64,000 nucleotides of DNA, from positions 2,411,501 through 2,475,500 of the forward strand of contig CATNEN010000012.1 of NCBI GenBank assembly GCA_950097015.1, written 5' to 3'. This DNA comes from Macrostomum hystrix (Eukaryota; Platyhelminthes; Macrostomidae). Under the pieces are notes generated by a model that saw nothing but the letters and a program-made list of their open reading frames with translations, was not told the DNA's origin and searched no databases. Below, one piece after another: positions 24,201-34,930 of this stretch; position 1 is the first letter of the stretch; each line of letters begins with the position of its first letter. Both the position numbers and the translations under genes were made by a program.

Positions 24201-25497
24201 TGCTGCTGCTGCTGTTTACCAATGCGGTGAGTGCAGGCGAAAATTTGATTACGACTCGGCAAAGTTATTAATAATATAATAATAATTGACACTAGACCCA
24301 AGGGCCAGTGCAGGTGTTGTGTGTCAGGCACACTAGCAGGTGGGGACTGCACACCTATTGTACTCCCCGGCTCTCTCGGACACCGGTTGACAGCCGCGTG
24401 TCAGCAATGGAATTTATTTTTCCAAACATATCGGCAGCATCCACACCCCACAGAATTGCCGCACAGAACTGCTTTATTCCACGCCAGCCGGAATTATTAT
24501 TACCCGACGAAATGTCGGTACTCATTTGCAGCTGAGTAGACTGTGTGCACATCAGGGCAAAGCAGCTTGCCAAAGGCTGCACGAATAGTTCTAGACTAGG
24601 TCGGGAGTCGAACCCAGGACCTTCTGATCCAGAGTCCGACACCTTACTGACTGAGCTATCCGCAAAGTTATTGCCTGAAAACAGAAGCTAGGGTAAATTA
24701 TTAGGTTAAGTTATAGCCTATATGTATCGAAATACATGTTGCTATTGTACAAATTAGTAAGTATTATAGAGGCACATAGAAAGAGAGAGATTCGATAGAA
24801 AAAATTGGCTATATTTATCGAAATAAGAATACAAATCTGGTTCTATGGACACGTTGCCGGATTTGAATCAACGGCGAGCCTATATGTATCGAAATAAACA
24901 TATCAATGGTAGTTTAAGCCTCAAATAATTGCAACTCCAGGGCGGCATATTCTCATTGTCGTTGCTGGGCGCATTCGTCGTGTGCCTCTGCGTGTCAGCC
25001 AACTTGCTGGAAGGCTCCGTGTTTCCCTACATCTTTCTGGATCTGTTTAGGCGCACAGCCTACAAGGATTACAATAAAGTACATCTGGCCTTCGAGTTGA
25101 GGCACAGTGTCGGTGAGTATTTTTTCCAGTAAATAATAGGTCAGCTATGTGCTAAATAGTAGTTGCTATGAGCTTACTTGCTGGCTAGTCGCTGAATACT
25201 AAAAAACCAAAACACCTTGCAGACTGGATCCTGCTGGTGTCCTTGCTAGCAGCGGTGCCAGTCTGCTGCCTGCTGCAGTACTGCTGCAACCGCGGCAGCC
25301 TCGACCCGGCTAGTCGCGCCAATCACCGACGCCGAGCTCGCCTCGACCGGGACACCAGCGAGAGCTTCGGCTACGCGCCCAACGAGTCAACCAATGTCTC
25401 CGCCGGGGCCAATGAGCGAACGCCGCTATTAGTATCTGGCGGCCGCGCTGAAGTTAATAGGCACCGAGTATCACCGCCGCCCTATTCGGCAGCCTAG
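18250..25497 (+). CDS. TM7SF3: TM7SF3 orthologue, seven-pass membrane protein (6 exons)
   Basis: Exons: 18250-18301, 20883-21707, 22901-22984, 23886-24226, 24941-25112 and 25223-25497, giving 582 aa with every junction phase consistent. Exon 1 encodes only a signal peptide (MKILFSLLVINLMLGAT) and was found by matching its phase-1 donor to the acceptor at 20883. A roughly 270-residue ectodomain follows, with LPGGCD near residue 136 and VIYTVVVERT...AYVP near the end. Seven hydrophobic segments come next, with SPLGQL in a loop and FPYIFLDLFRR before the last TM. The tail contains ERTPLL. These landmarks occur in the same order in human TM7SF3 (570 aa), a protein linked to cell survival under ER stress. 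Introns carry two foldback elements, a 16-bp array, a repeat-rich stretch and a SINE. Confidence 0.92.
18628..19295. mobile_element. Foldback-type element 1 (TM7SF3 intron 1)
   Basis: The left arm (18628-18731) starts GCTTATTCCCACGGTCCCGT. It is the near-perfect reverse complement of the right arm (about 19192-19295) ending GGGACCGTGGGAATAAGC. Each arm contains internal copies of GTGCCGATAATTT and ATTTTATCCACACGG subrepeats, and one more lies at 19133-19170. No transposase is present. Similar flanking words (ATTAAAAGAGGAAGT and ATTAAAAGAAGT) exist, but the right one is offset by a few bases, so the target duplication is unproven. Confidence 0.85.
19360..20045. mobile_element. Foldback-type element 2 (TM7SF3 intron 1)
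   Basis: Outer ends GTCATTTTGTC (19360) and GACAAAATGAC (to 20045) are inverted. The arms are short arrays of GGTAACAGACAGTTC-type units on the left (19388-19505) and the inverse GAACTGTCTGTTACC-type units on the right (19916-20030). Single-copy DNA separates them. No coding capacity. Units differ in length within an arm. Confidence 0.87.
21728..22620. repeat. 16-bp minisatellite in TM7SF3 intron 2
   Basis: About 50 units of CCGAGATCCCTACTCA and variants (ACAGAGATCCCTACTCA, CCGAGATCCCAGCTCA). They begin about 20 bp after the GTGAGT donor at 21708. A larger block (CACTAGAATC...GTAGCAACCGAAATTCCTAC) recurs at about 21766, 21990 and 22616, showing higher-order duplication. Confidence 0.96.
23240..23760. 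repeat. Repeat-rich stretch with inverted motifs in TM7SF3 intron 3
   Basis: It begins with three copies of a roughly 32-bp unit (GGAAGTGGGATATGGGACTA type, 23243-23335). After that, GAAACCGCCGAA and TTCGGCGG/CGGCGGTTTC words appear in both orientations, with related GGAATCACCC/GGGTGATTCC pairs up to about 23740. This is probably a MITE-like or foldback remnant. Ends and target duplication were not identified. Confidence 0.6.
24270..24661 (-). mobile_element. tRNA-derived SINE, family B, with target duplication (TM7SF3 intron 4)
   Basis: Minus-strand head GCGGATAGCTCAGTCAGTAA with box B GGGTTCGACTCCCG gives a clear tRNA-like promoter. Perfect 11-bp flanking repeats GCAAAGTTATT lie at 24259-24269 and 24662-24672. 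The 3' end reads GGGTCTAGTGTCAA and then an ATT-rich simple tail. The body differs from family A, but this tail word is shared. Confidence 0.93.
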
Positions 25498-26437
25498 GCC
25501 ACATCAAACTAATGGTCGTTTGAAACGTGCACAATGTGTCCCTGAGCGGCTGTAGCCGAGTTATCTGTTAATTGGGTGGTTTGTTGGTGTCCTGTCACTT
25601 CGATTAATTGAGCGATCTAGTTCAACTAAAAAATGCGGAAAAGAAATAACATTGCAATAATTTCATTTATTTTTTCTCCTAGTGAGAAAGTCTGATGATT
25701 ACATATTTTTTCTAACCCAAGTGCCATTCGTCATTTTTATCGTATTTAGTGCTACCTTCATGACCTCGTCAATACCAAAAATATTTTCTGTTTTAGAAAA
25801 ATAATTCGATTTGCAATCAACTATGAAAAGTTGACTATTTTTCAAGTCAATTTTATCGTCAATTAACTTACTGCTTTACTACATGCGAACCTTTTTATTG
25901 ACATAAACAATTCTAAGTTCGAAGAATACGAGAAACTTTTGTTGTCTAGTTTTTCTCTACCAATAAACGGTGCTAAACTTTTGTGATTCAAACGTCATAC
26001 GTGCATTCTTTATGCGAAGCTTTTTCTACTTTTATCCACTAATAGCCAATGCGAACAAGACAAGAGGAGCAAGTTTTCTACCTTCCGTTAAAAAAAATTA
26101 ATTTATAATTTATGCTCTGGTGCTCTGTAAAATTCAAATGTTTTAACTTTCACTATTGTATTCATTTTTCTTTTATTTCGTGCTTCTGCACTTTTTAATG
26201 TACAATAAATTGAAGATGAAAAATGATTTTGGCACGAAAAACCTTTTTATTGAAGCGAGTGAATATGTATGTTTGGAAACTTTTTATACCATGTGTATAT
26301 TGAGTCCCTAATTGAAGTAAATTATTAGTTTTATTAAACTACTATTAGTAGCTTATTATTATTTTTTGCATGTGTTGTTTCATTTCAGTCAAAAACCGAC
26401 AGAATATCGTCTAAATTTGACATTATCAGTCAAGACA
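25498..26437. other. TM7SF3 3' UTR and intergenic DNA
   Basis: AT-rich, with no coding exon seen. ACAATAAATTG near 26201 offers a possible polyadenylation signal. A TTTCATTTCAG at about 26378-26389 just before the next gene could be an acceptor for an untranslated first exon. Confidence 0.5.
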
Positions 26438-27325
26438 ATGCCGCCCTCGCCACACCCACCTCCGCCGCCGCCGCCACCACCGCCACCACCAGTTCGACGC
26501 CAGTCACTTCGACACTGCCGACCTCCGCTTCCTCCGCCGGTGCCGGCGCACTCTACTAGTTTCAATGGAAACAATACCGTTGCTAATGACAACAATGACG
26601 TCTCTGGCGACGTCATCCTGAGCAGCCGGGGCACTGTGCGCGGTCATCGGCGTCGAGTTCGCGACAGCCTTCAAGCGTTGGAGCGTCGCGTAGCCGACGA
26701 CAATGACTGCGTAGCGATTCCACCAGACCTGCCAACAAGCGGAGTTGTCCTGTACAGCACCAGCCTGTCAGTTGTGCGGCCAACATTCGAGGCCTGCCAG
26801 GCCGTGAGGCGCATTCTTCAAACTCACCGAATCGACTTCCAGGAGCGCAACCTGCTGTTTAATAAGGCCTGGCAGGCCGCCTGCGTTAGCCAACCGCCGC
26901 CTCTGCTGTTTATTAACGGCGCACTTATCGGCGGCCTGATGCAAGTTGAACAGCTGAATGACAGCGGCGAGCTGGCCAGACTGCTAGCCGGCCAGCCGAG
27001 ACTGCCGCTTGGTCGGCCGGCTGTCGGCCCGGCCGCCTGCGCCGGCTGCGGCGGCCTTCGCCACATTGTCTGTCCGGCCTGCCGAGGCTCGCGCGCTCAG
27101 CGGATCAGCGCCAACTATCGGCTGAGATGCACCGCCTGCGATGCCACCGGACTTGCCGCCTGCCAGCTGTGCTCAGCTAGCGGAGTGGCTGAGCCTGCCA
27201 ACAGTGGCAGCATGGCAGCTATGTTGCCGAGGACTCGCGGTGCTCCAAGTCGAAGGACTTCATCGGCTGGCGGCGGCGCCTCTGCCAGACGTACGGCTTC
27301 GTCCGGAAATTATCTAATGTGCTAA
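26438..27325 (+). CDS. GRXCR1: GRXCR1-like glutaredoxin domain cysteine-rich protein
   Basis: A 295-aa protein. The start at 26438 has a good context (AAGACAATG) and opens a proline-rich N-terminus with a long proline run. About residues 105-190 form a glutaredoxin-like fold: SGVVLYSTSLSVVRPTFEAC, HRIDFQERNL, PPLLFINGALIGG and NDSGEL. The classic CxxC active site is absent, as in vertebrate GRXCR1. Four CxxC-type pairs follow (CAGCGG, CPACRG, CTACDATG, CQLCSASG), probably a structural zinc-binding region. Vertebrate GRXCR1 works in actin-rich stereocilia. A role in actin-based or sensory protrusions here is inference. The C-terminal tail is serine/arginine-rich. Single exon as read. An upstream non-coding exon is possible. 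Confidence 0.85.
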   Translation: MPPSPHPPPPPPPPPPPPVRRQSLRHCRPPLPPPVPAHSTSFNGNNTVANDNNDVSGDVILSSRGTVRGHRRRVRDSLQALERRVADDNDCVAIPPDLPTSGVVLYSTSLSVVRPTFEACQAVRRILQTHRIDFQERNLLFNKAWQAACVSQPPPLLFINGALIGGLMQVEQLNDSGELARLLAGQPRLPLGRPAVGPAACAGCGGLRHIVCPACRGSRAQRISANYRLRCTACDATGLAACQLCSASGVAEPANSGSMAAMLPRTRGAPSRRTSSAGGGASARRTASSGNYLMC

Positions 27326-27680
27326 GAGGTGTCTAATTCTTCTTGCCGTCTACTTAACTCTGTCGAGATATTGATTATTGAGATACAGATTTTTATTAAA
27401 ACTTTATTTTGTGCCAAAAACACGAGAAGATTTAGTTTTTATGTGATAGCTAAATTGATTGCTCTCTCATACACAATTAGGCTGTCATTTCTAGCCTGTT
27501 ATGTATATGAATTGCAATTCAATAATTGTCTATATTGAAAGCGAATAACCTGGTATTTTTCACACTGTGTTATATGCAATCGTTTTTTATGTTCTGCGTC
27601 TAGATATTACACAGTCACCCAGTTTTTCCGGTATATAGCTTTTTTATTCGATTTGATTGTTGCATACTACACTGGATAAG
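27326..27680. other. GRXCR1 3' UTR and flank
   Basis: AT-rich sequence with no gene seen. It runs directly into the large minisatellite. Confidence 0.5.
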
Positions 27681-30600
27681 ATGCGGCTGACTCCCCTATT
27701 GACCCCGCAAGATGCGGCTGACTCCCCTATTGACCCCGCAAGATGAGGCTGACTCCCTATTGACCCCGCAAGATGAGGCTGACTCCCTATTGACCCCGCA
27801 CAAGATGAGGCTGACTCCCCTATTGACCCCGCAAGATGAGGCTGACTCCCCTATTGACCCCGCAAGATGAGGCTGACTCCCTATTGACCCCGCAAGATGA
27901 GGCTGACTCCCTATTGACCCCGCACAAGATGAGGCTGACTCCCCTATTGACCCCGCACAAGATGAGGCTGACTCCCCTATTGACCCCGCAAGATGAGGCT
28001 GACTCCCTATTGACCCCGCAAGATGAGGCTGACTCCCTATTGACCCCGCACAAGATGAGGCTGACTCCCTATTGACCCCGCACAAGATGAGGCTGACTCC
28101 CCTATTGACCCCGCACAAGATGAGGCTGACTCCCCTATTGACCCTGCACAAGATGAGGCTGACTCCCCTATTGACCCCGCACAAGATGAGGCTGACTCCC
28201 TATTGACCCCGCACAAGATGAGGCTTACTCCCTATTGACCCCGCACAAGATGATGCTGACTCCCTATTGACCCCGCACAAGATGATGCTGACTCCCTATT
28301 GACCCCGCACAAGATGAGGCTGACTCCCTATTGACCCCGCACAAGATGATGCTGACTCCCTACTGACCCCGCACAAGATGCGGCTGACTCCCCTATTGAC
28401 CCCGCACAAGATAAGGCTGACCCCCTATTGACCCCGCAAGATGAGGCTGACTCCCTATTGACCCCGCACAAGATGAGGCTGACTCCCTATTGACCCCGCA
28501 CAAGATGAGGCTGACTCCCCTATTGACCCCGCACAAGATGAGGCTGACTCCCCTATTGACCCCGCAAGATGAGGCTGACTCCCTATTGACCCCGCACAAG
28601 ATGAGGCTGACTCCCTATTGACCCCGCACAAGATGAGGCTGACTCCCCTATTGACCCCGCACAAGATGAGGCTGACTCCCCTATTGACCCTGCACAAGAT
28701 GAGGCTGACTCCCCTATTGACCCCGCACAAGATGAGGCTGACTCCCTATTGACCCCGCACAAGATGAGGCTTACTCCCTATTGACCCAGCACAAGATGAT
28801 GCTGACTCCCTATGACCCCGCACAAGATGATGCTGACTCCCTATTGACCCCGCACAAGATGAGGCTGACTCCCTATTGACCCCGCACAAGATGATGCTGA
28901 CTCCCTACTGACCCCGCACAAGATGCGGCTGACTCCCCTATTGACCCCGCACAAGATAAGGCTGACCCCCTATTGACCCCGCACAAGATGAGGCTGACTC
29001 CCTATTGACCCCGCACAAGATGAGGCTGACTCCCTATTGACCCCGCAAGATGAGGCTGACTCCCTACTGACCCCGCACAAGATGATGCTGACTCCCTATT
29101 GACCCCGCACAAGATGATGCTGACTCCCTATTGACCCCGCACAAGATGAGGCTGACTCCCTATTGACCCCGCACAAGATGAGGCTGACTCCCTATTGACC
29201 CCGCACAAGATGAGGCTTACTCCCTATTGACCCCGCACAAGATGAGGCTGACTCCCTACTGACCCCGCACAAGATGATGCTGACTCCCTATTGACCCCGC
29301 ACAAGATGAGGCTTACTCCCCTATTGACCCCGCACAAGATGCAGTTGACTCCCCTATTGACCCCGCACAAGATGAGGCTTACTCCCTATTGACCCCGCAC
29401 AAGATGAGGCTGACTCCCTATTGACCCCGCACAAGATGAGGCTGACTCCCTATTGACCCCGCACAAGATGAGGCTGACTCCCCTATTGACCCCGCAAGAT
29501 GAGGCTGACTCCCTATTGACCCCGCAAGATGAGGCTGACTCCCTATTGACCCCCGCACAAGATGATGCTGACTCCCTATTGACCCCGCACAATATGAGGC
29601 TGACTCCCCTATTGACCCCGCAAGATGAGGCTGACTCCCTATTGACCCCGCAAGATGAGGCTGACTCCCTATTGACCCCGCACAAGATGATGCTGACTCC
29701 CTATTGACCCCGCACAAGATGAGGCTGACTCCCCTATTGACCCCGCACAAGATGAGGCTGACTCCCTATTGACCCCGCACAAGATGAGGCTGACTCCCCT
29801 ATTGACCCCGCAAGATGAGGCTGACTCCCTATTGACCCCGCAAGATGAGGCTGACTCCCTATTGACCCCGCACAAGATGAGGCTGACTCCCCTATTGACC
29901 CCGCACAAGATGAGGCTGACTCCACTATTGACCCCGCAAGATGAGGCTGACTCCCTATTGACCCCGCAAGATGAGGCTGACTCCCCTATTGACCCCGCAA
30001 GATGAGGCTGACTCCCTATTGACCCCGCAAGATGAGGCTGACTCCCTATTGACCCCGCACAAGATGATGCTGACTCCCTATTGACCCCGCACAAGATGAG
30101 GCTGACTCCCCTATTGACCCCGCACAAGATGAGGCTGACTCCCTATTGACCCCGCACAAGATGATGCTGACTCCCTATTGACCCCGCACAAGATGAGGCT
30201 GACTCCCCTATTGACCCCGCACAAGATAAGGCTTACTGCCTATTGACCCCGCACAAGATGATGCTGACTCCCTATTGACCCCGCACAAGATGAGGCTGAC
30301 TCCCTATTGACCCCGCACAAGATGAGGCTGACTCCCCTATTGACCCCGCACAAGATGAGGCTGACTCCCTATTGACCCCGCACAAGATGAGGCTGACTCC
30401 CTATTGACCCCGCACAAGATGAGGCTGACTCCCTATTGACCCCGCACAAGATGATGCTGACTCCCTATTGACCCCGCACAAGATGAGGCTGACTCCCCTA
30501 TTGACCCCGCACAAGATGATGCTGACTCCCTATTGACCCCGCACAAGATGAGGCTGACTCCCCTATTGACCCCGCACAAGATAAGGCTTACTGCCTATTG

Positions 30601-31953
30601 ACCCCGCACAAGATGATGCTGACTCCCTATTGACCCCGCACAAGATGATGCTGACTCCCTATTGACCCCGCACAAGATGAGGCTGACTCCCCTATTGACC
30701 CCGCACAAGATGAGGCTGACTCCCCTATTGACCCCGCACAAGATGAGGCTGACTCCCTATTGACCCCGCACAAGATGAGGCTGACTCCCCTATTGACCCC
30801 GCACAAGATGAGGCTGACTCCCCTATTGACCCCGCACAAGATGAGGCTGACTCCCTATTGACCCCGCACAAGATGAGGCTGACTCCCCTATTGACCCCGC
30901 ACAAGATAAGGCTTACTGCCTATTGACCCCGCACAAGATGATGCTGACTCCCTATTGACCCCGCACAAGATGAGGCTGACTCCCCTATTGACCCCGCACA
31001 AGATGAGGCTGACTCCCCTATTGACCCCGCACAAGATGAGGCTGACTCCCTATTGACCCCGCACAAGATGAGGCTGACTCCCTATTGACCCCGCACAAGA
31101 TGAGGCTGACTCCCTATTGACCCCGCACAAGATGATGCTGACTCCCTATTGACCCCGCACAAGATGAGGCTGACTCCCCTATTGACCCCGCACAAGATGA
31201 TGCTGACTCCCTATTGACCCCGCACAAGATGAGGCTGACTCCCCTATTGACCCCGCACAAGATAAGGCTTACTGCCTATTGACCCCGCACAAGATGATGC
31301 TGACTCCCTATTGACCCCGCACAAGATGATGCTGACTCCCTATTGACCCCGCACAAGATGAGGCTGACTCCCCTATTGACCCCGCACAAGATGAGGCTGA
31401 CTCCCCTATTGACCCCGCACAAGATGAGGCTGACTCCCTATTGACCCCGCACAAGATGAGGCTGACTCCCCTATTGACCCCGCACAAGATGAGGCTGACT
31501 CCCCTATTGACCCCGCACAAGATGAGGCTGACTCCCTATTGACCCCGCACAAGATGAGGCTGACTCCCCTATTGACCCCGCACAAGATAAGGCTTACTGC
31601 CTATTGACCCCGCACAAGATGATGCTGACTCCCTATTGACCCCGCACAAGATGAGGCTGACTCCCCTATTGACCCCGCACAAGATGATGCTGACTCCCCT
31701 ATTGACCCCGCACAAGATGATGCTGACTCCCTATTGACCCCGCACAAGATGAGGCCGACTCCCCTATTGACCCCGCACAAGATGATGCTGACTCCCTATT
31801 GACCCCGCACAAGATGAGGCTGACTCCCTATTGACCCCGCACAAGATGAGGCTGACTCCCTATTGACCCCGCACAATATGCGGCTGACTCCCCTATTGAC
31901 CCCGCACAATATGCGGCTGACTCCCCTATTGACCCCGCACAATATGCGGCTGA
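27680..31953. repeat. 4.3-kb minisatellite, ~32-bp unit, with higher-order repeats
   Basis: Roughly 130 units containing AAGATGAGGCTGACTCCC then TATTGACCCCGCAC. Length variants of 30-33 bp come from CA loss after CCGCA and from an extra C in CTCCCC. Point variants (GATGATGC, GATAAGGCTTACTGCC, GATGCGGC) recur in fixed order. Blocks repeat at 681 bp (30627-30839 equals 31308-31520 in translation) and 546 bp (ends at 28184 and 28730). ORFs in the array are artefacts. Confidence 0.97.
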
Positions 31954-32750
31954 CCACCCCTAGCTAATATGTCACAAGCGATTTGTGACACATGGTTGGC
32001 AAAATGTGACGGTGCCAATTTGTTATTGTTTGAGAACATTTAGCATATCTTATATACTTATAATATTGTATCTTCCACATTCAGCACTGGCTAAGGTATT
32101 TATTGTCAATTTTTATGCTTTTTTGTTTTCATTTGGCAAATTTTTCTACACTGGTTTAGTTGGAATAGGTTTTTTGCACTTCCACATTTATTATATTTTT
32201 TCTTTTTAAGTCTGCCTGGTATTAAGCGCAATTGATATTGATTTACTCACAATGGGCCTACTATTTCCCTGGCCACTGTCTACAGATGTAAAAATGCTTT
32301 CTCTCTTAAATTATAAGTTTTGTTACCCGCATTTATTGGTTTTATTATGCTCTATCATACGTGTCAATTATTCTAGCAGTTCTACTAACTCATTTATTGA
32401 TCCTGTTATTATTTCGCACATTTCTATACGGACTGCTCTAGTTTTTTTTCGAGCAGAAACTGTACACTCGTTTTGCTTATTTTTATTGTGTTTGTTACTG
32501 TAGAATAAAAATTTTATTGGTATTGATTCACATAAATATTGAAAGTTCTCGCCTTTCAAAGCTTGTTAATTACATTTACAAAAGCGTCGCTTCATTTTGT
32601 TTATAAGCTTCTCCCATAACTAACTACATCCCAGGAGTTAATAGTGTTTTAGACTTTGAAGCTTCAATTATAGGGAACCCCACGTATGTAGAAGCTAATT
32701 AAAACATCATTATGACTAGCATCAATTTACAAATATCTACCTACCCCTAA
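31954..32750. other. AT-rich intergenic DNA
   Basis: Only short hydrophobic ORFs typical of AT-rich DNA. Nothing recognised. Confidence 0.5.
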
Positions 32751-32754
32751 CGTA

Positions 32755-33195
32755 CAATTTGTACATATCCTCCAGACTAGCCACTACCCAAATGTACACA
32801 TCCTCCGCACGAATCTCTACGCCGAAAGTACGCATCATCCAGACAAGCCTCTACCCCAAATTTACGCATCCTGCATACAAATCTCTACGTAGCCCTAAAA
32901 TGTACACATCCTCCAGACAACTTTCTACTACTAATGTACGCATCCTCCAGGCGAATCTCTACCTCTAATGTACTCATCCTCCAGGCGAATCTCTGCCCCG
33001 AATGTACACATCCTCCAGGCGAATCTCTACCCCTAATGTGCGCATCCTCTAGGCGAATCTCTACCCCTAATGTGCGCATCCTCCAGGCGAATCTCTGCCC
33101 CGAATGTACGCATCCTCCAGGTGAATCTCTGCCCCGAATGTACACATCCTCCAGGCGAATCTCTACCCCTAATGTGCGCATCCTCTAGGCGAATC
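32755..33195. repeat. 34-bp minisatellite
   Basis: About 13 units containing CATCCTCCAGGCGAATCTCT then ACCCCTAATGTGCG. Units are degenerate at the left (32755-32930) and homogeneous at the right (32935-33195). The array ends about 190 bp before the BTB-like gene. Confidence 0.94.
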
Positions 33196-33388
33196 ATTTT
33201 TATTTTTAGGGCAGGAATATCACATTGATTGATTAGTCTAATTTTTGACTTCACAACTGTTTGTTCCACAATTACTATAACAAATAATGAACTTTCTTCC
33301 TCCAGGGCCGGGTCGGCGCAGCCTAGGTAGTCAATAATTTTAATAAACTGTCAAGGAAAAGAAGAAGCTCACACTAGAGGAACTCAGA

Positions 33389-34711
33389 ATGGCCACAACC
33401 GCTGCACCGGCTGCCTCGACCGCCAGTTGCGCAACAATGCCACAGTCTTCGGAGGCGAGCTCAGCAGTTGTCCAGCTGCTGGTTGCCGGTAAGCGCCATC
33501 TGGCTCCTATCGAACGGTTGCGCCTAGCCAGCCCAGTGTTTGCCAGAATGCTCAGTCCGGAGTGGGCGCCCACCGTTATAGCCGTTGATGGACAGGTTAG
33601 CGCCGGATTGCTAGTTCTGCATGAGTCGCCGGACTGTGTAAATAGTTTTGCCAATTTTCTCGCCTGCCTACTAGAGGTGAACGATGAAGCCGCTCGGATT
33701 CACCTACCGTTAGACGACTGGCCGCGCATAGCTGGAGTGCTGCTGCTGGCTGACAAATATCTGGCCGATGGCGTCCGACGCGCTTGCGAATCAGTTCTGT
33801 GCGATCAGCTGATGCTGTTGCTCTCTTCGCTGGACTTTCATTCTGCCGAGGACGTCTTTGTCCTGCCGTGGTGGCTAGCTGAATACGAAGGACTTCGCTG
33901 GCTTCAATTGAGTCGAGCCTGCGCCCTTTGCCTGCAGCTGGCGGGCTGTCAGCTGCGCAGCTTGCTGTGGGACGAGTCGGCTGGCCGAGCCTTCCTGGCC
34001 GGCCTGACAGCCCAGGAGTTCGCCAGCCTGCTGGCTGCGGCGGTGGACTTTACTGAAATCGGCGGTCCGGAGTCGGCAGCCGATGCTCTCATCGTTGCCT
34101 GCGAGAATCAATGGCCAGCTGTGGATGACGATGACAAAGTCAAGCGTTGCCTAGCCAGCCTTCTGACATCAGCTAGCCGAAGGAAGTCGCCGCAACAGCT
34201 GCTGCTTCTATTGGATGGTCCGCAATTCTGTCGTCTGCGCCAACTTCGACCGCGGCCGGCTGAGACAGAATGGCGTCTGGCCGCCGCGGCCATCAGCGCC
34301 AACTGGTTTAGGCTTCGGGTGCCGATTAAAACCTTGCTGAACGGCGCCGGGCGGGTGGCCAGAATGAGTCACGATTCGCGCCTGTTCTACACGCTTGTTG
34401 CAGGGCCAGATTCAGAATCCACACTGATCAGGTTTCACTTCTTGCCTGCCGCTTCCGGTTGCAGCCTGTGGACTGCGCCCGTTGATTGGTCTAGCGGCTG
34501 TCCGCTGGGCCTGCGTCGACTGCCGGTGCCGCCGCGGTCGGCGCCCTCCGTCGGTTCAGTCCAGCTGGACTACGCCTGCTGGGGCCACGCTGGAACGGTT
34601 GAAGTGCTGCCCGACTGGGCCGAGCTCCGCCTGCCGACAGCTGCCATCAACGACGTCAGCGGAGACGCCTGCCTGCTGGTCCATTTGGAGACTGAGAAGT
34701 TGATAGAATAG
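33389..34711 (+). CDS. BTB/POZ-like protein (single exon)
   Basis: A 440-aa protein. After a low-complexity Ala/Ser/Thr N-terminus, residues about 28-140 look like a BTB fold. There is a strand-like VVQLLVAGKRHLAP, then RLRLASPVFARMLSPEW (the position where BTB proteins have S-x-VF-x-x-ML). ESPDCVNSFANFLACLLE follows, and LLLADKYLADGVRRACESVL matches the usual LLxxADKY-x-x-x-x-L-x-x-x-C helix. A leucine-rich helical stretch (BACK-like) comes next. The C-terminal third, from about residue 300, has alternating hydrophobic strands but no repeat or domain I can name. The stop codon lies inside the first unit of a minisatellite. Assignment rests on weak motifs, so an adaptor for a cullin-3 ligase is only a possibility. 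Confidence 0.72.
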   Translation: MATTAAPAASTASCATMPQSSEASSAVVQLLVAGKRHLAPIERLRLASPVFARMLSPEWAPTVIAVDGQVSAGLLVLHESPDCVNSFANFLACLLEVNDEAARIHLPLDDWPRIAGVLLLADKYLADGVRRACESVLCDQLMLLLSSLDFHSAEDVFVLPWWLAEYEGLRWLQLSRACALCLQLAGCQLRSLLWDESAGRAFLAGLTAQEFASLLAAAVDFTEIGGPESAADALIVACENQWPAVDDDDKVKRCLASLLTSASRRKSPQQLLLLLDGPQFCRLRQLRPRPAETEWRLAAAAISANWFRLRVPIKTLLNGAGRVARMSHDSRLFYTLVAGPDSESTLIRFHFLPAASGCSLWTAPVDWSSGCPLGLRRLPVPPRSAPSVGSVQLDYACWGHAGTVEVLPDWAELRLPTAAINDVSGDACLLVHLETEKLIE

Positions 34712-34930
34712 GTAGACAGTAGACTGCGAAGTAGATAGAATAGGTAGACAGTAGACTTGAGAAGTAGATAGAGCAGGTAGACTGTACACTGCGAAGTAGA
34801 TAGAATAGGTAGACTGGAGACTGAGAAGTAGATAGAATATGTAGACTGTAGACTGAGAAGTATATAGAATAGGTAGACTGGAGACTGAGAAGTATATAGA
34901 ATAGGTAGACTGGAGACTGAGAAGTAGATT
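34685..34930. repeat. 32-bp minisatellite overlapping the BTB-like stop codon
   Basis: About seven units containing ACTGAGAAGTAGATAGAATA then GGTAGACTGGAG. The first unit encodes the last residues ETEKLIE and the TAG stop of the upstream gene. Confidence 0.93.

Noticed and set aside
10053-24672. Functional tRNA genes at the SINE heads (about 10053, 14540, 14886, 24661)
   Set aside because: A and B boxes are present, but acceptor stems do not close properly. The heads are fused to long bodies with target duplications, so they are SINE promoters.
27680-31953. Resemblance of the large arrays to CRISPR arrays
   Set aside because: Units are contiguous with no unique spacers, the host is an animal genome, and no cas-like genes are present. 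These are minisatellites.
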